The translations under genes were made by a program, and so were the position numbers. From Jaminaea rosea (taxonomy: Eukaryota > Basidiomycota > Exobasidiomycetes > Microstromatales), in NCBI RefSeq assembly GCF_003144245.1, contig NW_020289988.1:248001-312000 (forward strand): 64,000 nt of DNA, given 5' to 3'. The notes under the pieces are model-generated. The model was given only the letters and a program-made list of their open reading frames with translations, searched no databases and was not told the origin of the DNA. This document shows, in pieces, positions 53,601 to 63,130 of the stretch. Each line of letters starts with the position of its first letter. Within the stretch, counting starts at the first letter, position 1.

Positions 53601-55946
53601 AATAGTAGCAACAACGCTACTGGCGCCACGAGCAGCAGCGCTGGTACGGTTAGCTCATCACGAGCGCCATCCATCGCCGAGAACTCCGACCCATCCAGTC
53701 GCCGCCTACGCCCACCATTTGGCAGTCATCGCGTCCTCAGCGACGGGTCGTATAGCCAACCAGGCCGTGAAGAGCTTCGTCGGCGCATGGCATCCACCTC
53801 GTCAGCATGGGGCTCTCTAACACCGCGCCTGCCTCAAGGCTCTGCGCTTGCGTCGACACGCGCTGCCTCCTCTGTTTCAAGCCCACGCTCCGTCTCCTCT
53901 CAAACAACACGGCTCGGTATCAGCAAAGCAAGTCCCGCGGTCGCGGAGATATCGACTACAGCAACGGGCACGATGAGTGAGCTCTCCTCCAGGCTGCAGT
54001 CGGTGCAGGTTGGTGACAGCAGCGAGGGCAGGGGCAGCGAGACAGGGGGTAACGACGGACGCGGAGATGTCGGCTCCGACGCACGCACCGCTCGCCCGAG
54101 TGACGCCCCCTTTGTTTCGACGTACAATGGCTCAGACCCGCACATCCAAGCGCATCTGGAGGCGGTCTTCGTGCGCAACTTTCGCGATCGAGCCTTGGAT
54201 CTGGCGCCCAAGGTGTCAACATCGCGCAGACGTCCAGCAGGCGGGCGCGTCGCCTCTTCACAACTATCTTCTACGAGCTCTACTGCAGCCTCTGGCAGCG
54301 CTGGCATGTCGCGTCGTCCCGAGGGCAAGCTGATTGCCTACTTCAACGAGGATACCTCCCCAATTACCTCCATTGCCGTCTCAAGCGACCACATCTTCTT
54401 CGCGAGCGGATCCGAGGACGGCACAATCAAGGTGTGGGACTGCGCCAGGCTCGAGAAGAATGTCACCTCACGCTCGCGTATCACGTACGGCGCGCACCAA
54501 GGCCGCATTACGGCTCTGCTTGCGCTGACGGGCACGCATTGCCTTGTCAGTACGGCGACTGATGGGAGTTTGCATGTCTGGCGGGTAGATGTGGCTGCAG
54601 GCAGCCTGCCCAGGTATGGCAAGCCGCGTCTGGTCAGCAACTTTCAATTGAGCACGCCCGGGGAGTACGTGACCGCGGTCATGCAAAGTAGCGCGAGCGC
54701 AAGCGGCAACAATGGCGGTGGAGATGGCTCAGCATCCACTTCTCCATCGACGGCACCAATGGCTACCCGCCTCATACTTGGCACCTCTCAATCCCGCATT
54801 ACGATACTCGACCTTCGCACAATGCAAGTACTACAAGCGCTTCGCAATCCTGCGCACCTAGGTCCCATCACATGCATGTGCGCCGACAAGCGGCGCCTTT
54901 GGTTGCTCGTGGGAACACTTGGAGGAAGTGTGGTGCTGTGGGACCTTCGCTTTGGGTTGTTGGTGAAGAGCTGGCGAGTCGGCCCTGCGGCAGGGGCAGC
55001 AGGGGACGTGAAGGTGACAGGTTGCGAGGTGCATCCAAGTAAGGGAAGGGGGAGATGGGTATTGGTGAGCTGCGAAGCCAAAGTAGCTGCCAGCAGCTCG
55101 TCTTCCGAGGCACAGGCGCACACGCTCATCGAGACGTGGGATATCGATAGGGGTGTGCTCGTCGAGGCGTACGAGTGTGGGCCTGGAGGGAAGCCATCTG
55201 AGCGGCGAGCGGCCGAGACGGCTGGCAGTGATGTGGGCCTATCGAGCCCCGCAGCGGCCATCGAGCGGCTCCTCCGGCTTCGAGACGAGCGGGAGGAGGC
55301 CAAAGACGGCGGCAAGGCGGGCGCAGCTCTCCCTCAGCCAAGCTCAAACGTCAAGTCCTTCCTCGTCGGCGTTGAGGGGTACAGCTCAGGCCCTCTCGCG
55401 AACGTTGACACCAGCAGCAGTGGGCGTAGCAAGGGCGGTTCAGAGCGAGAAGGCGAAGACGTCGGAGGGAGCTGGCTGGACGCGGGCAAGCTGGCAGCAG
55501 AGGCTGATGAGTCAGGGCAGAGAAGCGCGGCAAGCTCTGCTGCTACCACTGGGCCAGCAGGCTATCTCCTCTCTGGCGGGGAAGACTGCAAGATCCGCTT
55601 CTGGGATCTGGGTCGACCGGAGCGCAGTGTCGTCTTCGGCGCTGTCGAGGACGGAATTGAGACCAGCGCAGGCAAGCCGTCTTCTTCCAGCCCTGCCTTC
55701 CAGCTCTCCACCTCGAGCGCGGGCCCGATGATCTTCCACCACCGTACAGACGTTCAAAAGGCAGCATCTGCAGCATCGGCAGGCAGCACGCTCCGTTCAC
55801 CTCTCCTGTCGCAGCAGCAGACGCAGCCTGCTCAAGCTCACATGCGAGCGCACAGGGATGCTATCACAGCTCTGGCGGTCATTGAGTTCCCTTTCAGATG
55901 CGTTGTCGCGGGGGACAGGACGGGTGCGGTCAAAGTGTGGGAGTAG
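50626..55946 (+). CDS. VPS15: Vps15, regulatory pseudokinase of the class III PI3-kinase complex
   Basis: Two exons, 50626..51042 and 51111..55946, with a 68-base intron (GTGAGT...CTCAG), encode 1750 residues. The chain starts MGNAPSSSS, a good N-myristoylation signal as in yeast Vps15. The kinase-like domain (about 25-330) has HGDLKTEN instead of HRD, DFA instead of DFG (FVTDFAAS), and RTCYIAPERF, all typical of Vps15. HEAT-type helical repeats occupy about 480-830 (LRALDLLLHLSAGWLTDEAK, ANVRAASIRASVQILLLV). A Ser-rich linker follows, then WD40 repeats from about 1215 to the end (FASGSEDGTIKVWD, LLSGGEDCKIRFWDLG, VVAGDRTGAVKVWE). Vps15 anchors Vps34 to endosomes and autophagic membranes, making PI3P. 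It carries long lineage insertions in the propeller. Confidence 0.96.
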
Positions 55947-56142
55947 TAGTGGAGGCGTGCGAAACGATTGCAATGACAGAAGGGATACCCCGCGCCAAGG
56001 AGAGAGATTGCCCGCCGGTGTCGTGATGAAGGACGAAGCGCACCTCGTGATGAGCGGCACTTGATGAGCCAGTGTGATCCGCCTTTTGTACCCTCATCAT
56101 CGCCTCGCCCTCCCTTCCCTACTCACTATCCTTTCCACCAGC

Positions 56143-56697
56143 ATGGCCCCCACGACTCCCTCTCCCCAAGGCAAGAAGACCGTCTCATCAGCCAGCAAGG
56201 ACGCCAAAACCGCCGCCTCTCCCAAGGCGGCCAAGTCGGAGGGAGGCAGCCCCATCGCCAGGAACGGCGAGGGTAGCAGCCGCGCTTGGACAGCAGAGGA
56301 GGATGCCGTCTTTTATCAAGCCATGATGCGGATCTACAAGCCCAATTGGCCGTGAGTCAGCTGCTTGAAGCTGCTCCGTCAATGACTTCGTGAACGAGCC
56401 TTTTCGATCTCCCGTGGACCGTTCGCAGCGAGATCATGTCTGCCCTAAACTCGGTTGCAGAGGAGCGCGGCGAGCCTGCTCGTACCAACAAGTCGGCTCA
56501 GCTGCGTTATGAGCGCGCCATCAAGAGTGAGTGTCGCACGAGCGAGCAAGGACGAGAGTGACCCAATGGCGGCCTAATCTGCAGGGCTGATCGCCTTGCC
56601 TGTACTCTCGGCGTCGGCCTTGCCTGTACTCTCGTCGACGCCTTGGCCCGCAGAGCATTGGATGGACAAAGCCAATGCGGTACGCAAGATCGGGTGA
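56143..56697 (+). CDS. Small Myb/SANT-domain protein
   Basis: Three exons, 56143..56351, 56429..56526 and 56585..56697, with introns of 77 and 58 bases and matching phases, encode 139 residues. The first 45 residues are Lys/Ser/Ala-rich. A Myb/SANT-like helix bundle spans about 47-105: RAWTAEEDAVFYQAMMRIYK, then NWPEIMSALNSVAEERGEPA and RTNKSAQLRYERAIKRL, with the W-xx-EED start and the RT-K-QLRYE third helix. The third exon adds a short tail containing an exact 18-base duplication (LPVLS twice) and ends AVRKIG. Single SANT domains usually mediate DNA or histone contact. It starts 196 bases after VPS15 on the same strand. Confidence 0.77.
56593..56634. repeat. 24-base tandem duplication inside exon 3 of the Myb/SANT gene
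   Basis: The 18-mer gccttgcctgtactctcg occurs at 56593-56610 and again at 56617-56634, a 24-base period that keeps the reading frame and repeats eight codons (ALPVLSAS / ALPVLSST). Confidence 0.9.
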
Positions 56698-57424
56698 TGA
56701 GAGATCGCCCGATGATGTGTGACACATATTCATAAACCTGTGCGATTGCAACTTTCTATGATTTCACATTTCACCGTTCCCATCCCTATCTCAGACCGTA
56801 GACCGTTTTGTGGTCTTACTAGTGACGGCTGCTCGCTGCTTCACCGTAGCGCCATCCCTGCATGCCCCCCTTCTTCCTCTTCGGACAACTCGGCTTGGGC
56901 TCCGAACCTTTCGCAGTAGGGGCGCAGCGCCAGCGGGAGAAGGTTGAGGCGTTTCCGTGGCATGAGAATGGAAGGGAGGTAGTGGTGGTGCATGATGCTC
57001 TGGTTCCTGGTGCTGCAATGAGGAGTGAACCCAATCTTGCCTTGACTCAGCCCTGACTGAGCTTGCTCTTCGCAAGGCGGCTAGTCAATGGTCCGCTCAG
57101 TGTCGTTGGACCGATCCGAAAAGGAGGCCCCTGGTGCGCCGCATCTCTCCTTCGCTCACTCATCGCTCAGTTCCGCGCTTCCCTCCCTGGTCCCGCCTGT
57201 CTGACACGATCTGGAGACGAGTGCAAGCCAAAAGGCCACGCAGGGTCGCATTTTGGTCCGCTCGCTCTGGTCAAATAATCGACAGGCAGCAAAGGCAGCT
57301 TCTTGACTCTTGCTCCTACTGACAACACCACCATCATCCTCTTGTTCTTTCCTTCCTCTTCGCCACCTACTCGTTAGACACAAGACAGTCGCAAGCGTTC
57401 GCTCGTCTCTGAGCTGCAACCGCG
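56698..57424. promoter_or_regulatory. Promoter region of the ABCB exporter gene
   Basis: A 727-base gap between tandem genes. I see no gene or named element; a pyrimidine-rich stretch lies at about 57310-57370 before the ATG. Confidence 0.3.
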
Positions 57425-60400
57425 ATGTCGTCGTCGTCACCATCATCATCATCACATCCTCCCGCGCCGCCGGCTCAGGATGGCCTGCAGCCTGTCTCAG
57501 TCTCTGATCGTCCGCAGGAGCCCCTCGTCGAGGAGGCGGCAGGTGCAGTAGATGCTCAGCAGTCTCCAAAGCAAGCCGGTGCCTCCGTCGAGACAGCGGC
57601 GCTGGGCGCAGCTTTGATGGCAGGAGGGACGGGCGCTGTTGGCGTAGGAGGCGTTGAATCGAGGGATGCTGTTGGCGCAGCAAGTGCTCCACAACCTCAC
57701 GCCACAGCATCGAATGGCAGCGCGGCCGGTGTCACAGCCACCACATCTTCCTCCGCAGCCTCGTCATCGGACGCTTCGCACCCACAAAAGACGTCCAACG
57801 ATCCAGCTTCGTCCGACTCGAAACACGACTCGTCAGAAGGAAGCAGCGATGAGGACTCGGAGGAGTCTGACAGCGAGAAGGTCTATCGAGCTACCCTCTA
57901 CGATCTCTTCTTCCGCTTTGCCACGCCCTTTGATCTCGCCTTCAATGCCGTCGGAATCGTTACCGCCATCGCAGCTGGCGCAGCCCAGCCCTTGATGACC
58001 ATCGTCTTTGGTAACCTTACTTCGTCTTTCCTGCAGTATTCCTACTCGCTCAACCAGCCGCCAGCCGTTCAGGAGGCTGCGAGGCAGACGCTCAAGGATG
58101 CCGTTGCCAAAGATGCCCTCTTGCTCCTTTACATTGGTATCGCCACCTTCGGCGCCACCTACATCTACTCGGCCGCATTCGTGTACACGGGCGAGGAGGT
58201 GACGAGGCGATTCAGAGAGACGTTCTTGGCCTCGACATTGCGTCAGGATATCGCTTACTTCGACAAGGAGGGCGCAGGATCCATCACCACACGCCTCCAG
58301 AGTGACACGCACCTCATCCAGGAGGGCATCAGCGACAAGATCCCAATGTCCGTCATGTTCATCGCCACCTTCTGCACGGGTTTCATCGTCGCCTACATCA
58401 AGTCGTGGAAGCTCGCGCTCGCCATGACCTCGATTGTGCCCTGCATCATCGTCGCTGGAGCGGTCATGAACGTCTTTGTCACGCGCTTCCACCAACTCGA
58501 GCTCGAGTACGTGGCGCATGGTGGCTCGCTGGCTGAGGAGGCTCTGAGTACCGTCCGAACGGCAAAGGCGTTTGGCGCCGAGTCTCGTCTTGTTGACCTC
58601 TATGACGAGTCGAATCGCCTTACCACTCGACAGGGAGTCAAGAAGGCACTCATGCAAGGCATTGGGCTGGGCGTCTTCTTTTTCATCATCTACTCGGGAT
58701 ATGCACTCGCCTTCTACTTTGGATCCAAGCTCATCGCCAGCGGTGAGATTGCGCCCGGCGTCGTCATCAACGTCATCTTTTCCATCCTCATTGGAGCATT
58801 CAGTATGGCCATGCTTGCGCCCAACTTGCAGGCTTTGTCTTTCGCCTTTGCCTCGGCGGGCAAGATCATCGCCACGATTGACCGAGTGCCCTCCATTGAC
58901 TCGGCCTCGCCTGACGGCCTCAAGCCGGATACTTGCGAGGGTAACATCGAGCTGCGCAATGTCGACTTCCGCTACCCTGCGCGTAAGAACATCCAGATCC
59001 TCTTCAACTTCTGCCTCTCCGTGCCAAAGGGCAAAACGACTGCCTTGGTGGGCGCGAGTGGCTCGGGAAAGTCCACCATCGTCTCGCTGGTCGAACGCTT
59101 CTACGATCCGGAGGCAGGCCAGGTCTTCCTTGACGGGCACGACCTCCGCGACCTCAACGTCACCTGGCTGCGCTCTCAGATCTCTCTTGTCAGCCAAGAG
59201 CCCACGCTCTTTGCCTGCTCGATCCGCGACAACATTCTGCACGGCCTGATCAACCGTGGCCACGCTACTGGGCTCGATGACGAGAAGCGCCAAGAGCTCG
59301 TCGTTGAAGCGGCCAAGGTGGCCAATGCGCACGGCTTCATCCAGCAGCTACCCAAGGGCTACGACACTCTCGTCGGCGAGCGTGGTTTCCTGTTGAGTGG
59401 CGGGCAGAAGCAGCGTATCGCAATCGCTCGGGCAATTATTGGCAACCCCAAGATCCTCCTCCTCGACGAGGCCACAAGCGCTCTTGACACTCAGAGCGAG
59501 GCTATCGTGCAGGACGCTCTCAACAATGCCGCTCAGGGTCGCACCACGATCACAATCGCGCATCGCCTCTCTACGATCCGCGACGCAGACAACATCGTCG
59601 TGATGGGCAAGGGAGAGATTCTCGAACAAGGCTCGCACAGCGAGCTTCTCGCCGCCAATGGAGCGTATGCTGGCTTGGTCGATGCACAAAAGATCTCTGC
59701 AAATGAGGAGGCCAGCAACCTCTACAACGATGATGGTCAGATCGATGAGCAAGAGGTAGCCAAGGAGGCCAAGGCCGAGATGCCTGCTGGACTGGACCGC
59801 ACATTCAGCAAGAAGAGCATTGCCTCCGTCGTGCTGGGTCGCAAGGCTGACGAGGAGGCAGGGCGCAAGGAGCACAAGATGGGCACACTCTACTGTCTCT
59901 ACCGCCTGCTCCTCATCAATCGTCGCTACGCTTTGACACTCTACCTGCCCGCCGTCCTCTGCTCCGTTGCCAGCGGTGCAGTGTACCCTGCCTTTGCCAT
60001 TCTTATGGGCACGGCCCTTCAGGACTACTCGGTCTGCGCCAGCCCGGACAAGATGGAGTGCCCTCAACCGCAGCGTGGGGAGATGCGTCACAACTCGGAT
60101 CGGAATGCTCTCTTCATGTTCATCATCGCCATCCTGGCGTCAATGGCCATCGTCTTCCAGACAGGATCCCTCATGCTGGCTGCGTCAATCCTCATGGAGA
60201 AGCTCCGCAAGATGACGCTACGCGCCTACCTCCGAGCAGACTGCGCGTTCTTCGACCAGGACGGTGTCTCCAGCGGCACTCTCACCAATGCGCTAGCGGA
60301 CAACGCGCAGAAGATCAACGGCCTCGTCGGCGTCACGTTGGGAACTGTACTGCAGTCTATTTCGACGCTCATCGTTGGCTTCATCATCGCGCTTGCGTAT

Positions 60401-61687
60401 GGCTGGAAGCTCGCGCTGGTCTGCATCGCCTGCACGCCTCTGACGCTTTCTGCAGGCTTTGTGCGCCTCAAGCTCGTGGTGCTCAAGGACGCCAAGATCA
60501 AAAAGGCGCACGAGGGATCAGCGCAGCGCGCTTGCGAGGCTGCTGCGGCTATCCGGACGGTGCAGAGCCTGACGCGCGAGGTCGACTGTCTGGATATCTA
60601 CAAGAGGGAGCTCGTCGAGCCAGGCAAAGTCACACATCGTGCTGCCTTCCTCTCAAACATCCTCTTTGCCCTCAGCCAGGCCTTCTCGTTCGGCGTCATC
60701 GCCCTTGGCTTCTGGTACGGCTCCACGCTGCTGCTAAACAACGAGTACGACTCCGGCCAGTTCTTCACGATCCTCACCGCCGTCGTCTTCGGGTCAATCC
60801 AGGCGGGCAACGTCTTTAACTTTGTGCCCGACGTGTCCAACTTTCAGAATGCGGCGAACGACACGCTCAAGATGCTGGACAGCCAGCCGGAGATTGACAC
60901 TGAGAGCGACGAGGGCTTGAAGCTTCAGGAGATGGAGGGGAACATCCGATTCGAAGGAGTCCACTTCCGCTACCCTACGCGTCGCAGCGTACGGGTGCTG
61001 CAGGGCTTGTCGCTCGACATCAAGGCGGGAACCTACGTTGCACTGGTCGGACCCTCTGGCTGCGGCAAGTCGACTACAATCCAGCTCATCGAACGCTTCT
61101 ATGACGTGCAAGGAGGCTCGATCAAGATCGACGGGCATGACGTGCGCGACCTTCATCTCAAGACGCTGCGTAAGCATGTTGCGCTAGTCTCTCAGGAGCC
61201 CACCCTCTACGATGGGACAATCGCGTGGAATTTGTCACTTGGAGCTTTCGAAGACGCGAACAAGGTGACGCTCGAGGACATGCGCAGGGCGTGTCGCCAG
61301 GCCAACATCTTGCAATTCGTCGAGTCTCTCCCCGATGAGTTCGAGACGAATGTTGGTGGGAAGGGCACGCAGCTCTCCGGTGGGCAAAAGCAACGTCTCG
61401 CCATTGCTCGCGCCTTGATTCGCGACCCCAAGATCCTTTTGCTAGACGAAGCCACCTCTGCTCTCGACTCGACTTCGGAGAAGGTCGTCCAACAGGCTCT
61501 TGACTCAGCCGCACGAGGTAGGACGACGATTGCGATCGCGCACCGCTTGAGCACCATCTCGAAGGCGGACAAGATCTTCTGCTTCAAGGATGGCCAGGTG
61601 GGAGAGATGGGAACGCATGCGGCTCTGATGGCCATGAATGGGCTGTATGCTGACTTGGTCAGGATGCAGGATCTGCAAGCGCACTAG
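57425..61687 (+). CDS. Full-size ABC transporter, subfamily B (MDR1/Pmd1/Ste6-like)
   Basis: A single exon of 1420 residues with the TMD-NBD-TMD-NBD layout. After a Ser/Ala-rich N-terminus (about 150 residues), membrane segments run from about 170 to 475. NBD1 has Walker A GASGSGKST (about 541), signature LSGGQKQRIAIARA (about 657) and Walker B ILLLDEATSALD. The second membrane domain starts near 830. NBD2 has GPSGCGKST (about 1208), LSGGQKQRLAIARA and the same Walker B, so both ATP sites look catalytic. Relatives export drugs, lipids, or farnesylated pheromone (Ste6). The opposite strand is open for long stretches, a GC effect. It converges with an ICMT-family gene 205 bases away. Confidence 0.95.
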   Translation: MSSSSPSSSSHPPAPPAQDGLQPVSVSDRPQEPLVEEAAGAVDAQQSPKQAGASVETAALGAALMAGGTGAVGVGGVESRDAVGAASAPQPHATASNGSAAGVTATTSSSAASSSDASHPQKTSNDPASSDSKHDSSEGSSDEDSEESDSEKVYRATLYDLFFRFATPFDLAFNAVGIVTAIAAGAAQPLMTIVFGNLTSSFLQYSYSLNQPPAVQEAARQTLKDAVAKDALLLLYIGIATFGATYIYSAAFVYTGEEVTRRFRETFLASTLRQDIAYFDKEGAGSITTRLQSDTHLIQEGISDKIPMSVMFIATFCTGFIVAYIKSWKLALAMTSIVPCIIVAGAVMNVFVTRFHQLELEYVAHGGSLAEEALSTVRTAKAFGAESRLVDLYDESNRLTTRQGVKKALMQGIGLGVFFFIIYSGYALAFYFGSKLIASGEIAPGVVINVIFSILIGAFSMAMLAPNLQALSFAFASAGKIIATIDRVPSIDSASPDGLKPDTCEGNIELRNVDFRYPARKNIQILFNFCLSVPKGKTTALVGASGSGKSTIVSLVERFYDPEAGQVFLDGHDLRDLNVTWLRSQISLVSQEPTLFACSIRDNILHGLINRGHATGLDDEKRQELVVEAAKVANAHGFIQQLPKGYDTLVGERGFLLSGGQKQRIAIARAIIGNPKILLLDEATSALDTQSEAIVQDALNNAAQGRTTITIAHRLSTIRDADNIVVMGKGEILEQGSHSELLAANGAYAGLVDAQKISANEEASNLYNDDGQIDEQEVAKEAKAEMPAGLDRTFSKKSIASVVLGRKADEEAGRKEHKMGTLYCLYRLLLINRRYALTLYLPAVLCSVASGAVYPAFAILMGTALQDYSVCASPDKMECPQPQRGEMRHNSDRNALFMFIIAILASMAIVFQTGSLMLAASILMEKLRKMTLRAYLRADCAFFDQDGVSSGTLTNALADNAQKINGLVGVTLGTVLQSISTLIVGFIIALAYGWKLALVCIACTPLTLSAGFVRLKLVVLKDAKIKKAHEGSAQRACEAAAAIRTVQSLTREVDCLDIYKRELVEPGKVTHRAAFLSNILFALSQAFSFGVIALGFWYGSTLLLNNEYDSGQFFTILTAVVFGSIQAGNVFNFVPDVSNFQNAANDTLKMLDSQPEIDTESDEGLKLQEMEGNIRFEGVHFRYPTRRSVRVLQGLSLDIKAGTYVALVGPSGCGKSTTIQLIERFYDVQGGSIKIDGHDVRDLHLKTLRKHVALVSQEPTLYDGTIAWNLSLGAFEDANKVTLEDMRRACRQANILQFVESLPDEFETNVGGKGTQLSGGQKQRLAIARALIRDPKILLLDEATSALDSTSEKVVQQALDSAARGRTTIAIAHRLSTISKADKIFCFKDGQVGEMGTHAALMAMNGLYADLVRMQDLQAH

Positions 61688-61892
61688 TTGTCAGCGCTAG
61701 GAGTAGGTGCGAGAGACAGATGGAATCGCACAGCAGCTCGAAATGTAGGGGAAAGCACAGCATGACGGCGTCACTTTTGTTCATATCCCTTCTTTGGTTT
61801 ACGTACACCCACACACAGTCAGAACGACAGAATCTATGCATATCCAATTACCACTTTCACGGAAAAGTGATTGATTATAGGGCGCTTTCGAT

Positions 61893-62719
61893 CTAGTAGA
61901 CGCCGGGGATGATGCGGTAAGGTACTCTGAGCGAGCGAAGGAGTGGGTCAGCTCAGAGCGCCACGGTGACACCTCTCGCTCACTCACTTTCTGATGTACG
62001 ACTTGTATGCCTCACCAAGCTCGCGAGTCATCATCTTCTCTTCGTCATCTATGCGGCGATTGAGCAGAAGCTGCCAGGTCGAGCGCAGCATCAGCGAATG
62101 TAATGAATTTCCGAGCATTATCAGCGCGGCTCACCGTGCAAGCCACCTGATGAAACGCCAGTCCGGCCAGCATATTCATTGTGCCCCATGAGCGCAACGA
62201 GTAGCTCGGATTAGCCGCCAGAAAGGATAGAGCCGTGCCGTAGAAGCCAACAATGAGGGCCGTGTAAGACGGGTGTCGCGCGTAGGCGTATGGCCCAGTA
62301 TCGACGACCTTCTGTCCCCGTTGCACGGCGAGATCGAATGTGAACCATTTGCCCAACTCGCGATAGCATGCAAGTCTACCGATACCGCCTATGGTGGTGA
62401 GCACATTTCCCACCGCGAACAAGGCCCGCCAGAGGGTGACGTCTCCTGGTACATCGTCCCACCCTTGACCACTCAGTAGCACCTTGGAGCACCAGGCACC
62501 TGCGAGGACGAAGGCTAGTTGGACCGGACGATGGATTGAGGTGAGGCCGAGTGAGGACACGAGATCACCCCCAGCCCCGCCACTACCGCTGCTGTCCTTC
62601 ATCGCTCCAGCCCTGTCCTCAGCCGAAGCAGCGAATGGTGGGTCGATGGCGCGTACGATGTAGTAAGTGGAGAGGATGAGGAGGGCCACATCCGGTAGGA
62701 ACGTCGTAGCTGTGGACAT
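61893..62719 (-). CDS. Isoprenylcysteine carboxyl methyltransferase (ICMT/Ste14) family protein
   Basis: Three exons, 62719..62135, 62070..61988 and 61926..61893, with introns of 64 and 61 bases and consistent phases, encode 233 residues, close to yeast Ste14 (239). Several hydrophobic helices precede the catalytic region: RLACYRELGKWFTFDL, VVDTGPYAYARHPSYTALIV, then RIDDEEKMMTRELGEAYKSY and the end VPYRIIPGVY. GPY-RHPSY and EE-L-x-YxxY-x-VPYRLIPG are the family signature for S-adenosylmethionine binding. True ICMTs methylate the prenylated C-terminal Cys of Ras-type proteins and a-type pheromones in the ER membrane. The divergence around RHPSY (TALIVGFYGT) leaves open a paralogue with other substrates. 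Confidence 0.85.
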
Positions 62720-63130
62720 GACTGGCCGATCGCGCTAGCTTGGACTGATGCTTGCGCTCTTGTTGGGCGGGGAAGGGGGAAGAGCCGATCTGATCATGGG
62801 AATGGTAATGGCAAGAAAGATGAGGAATGAGCGCGAGGCTTTGTCACGCTCGTGTGAAGGAGCGAGCGTCGACCCCGCTCGTCCGACAATTGAGCCGCTG
62901 CACTTGGGCACGGGCCGCCGCAATTGAGACGATCGGTCGCAAGGCCGAGGGAGTGAAATCAGAGCGGAAGGCGGCGGCATTGCTTCTTGCCATTCGATCC
63001 CTCACTACGTCCTGGATACTATAGCATTCATATATCGATGATTGGGTCATCATCTCTCCTGGAGCTCTCCTCAGCTTTCTATGTATATTCGAGACATAGA
63101 ACGCGATACGGTCCAAACGCAAGCTTCTGA
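62720..63130. promoter_or_regulatory. Promoter of the ICMT-family gene / 3' region of the last gene
   Basis: A 411-base gap between two minus-strand genes with no further feature seen. Confidence 0.3.

Noticed and set aside
57833-59332. Long minus-strand open frame (about 500 codons) opposite the ABC transporter
   Set aside because: It is exactly antisense to conserved NBD1 and TMD1 coding sequence, has no domain, is Asp/Arg/Glu-heavy, and follows from the GC-rich codon use of the plus-strand gene. The same holds for the frame at 59348-60091.
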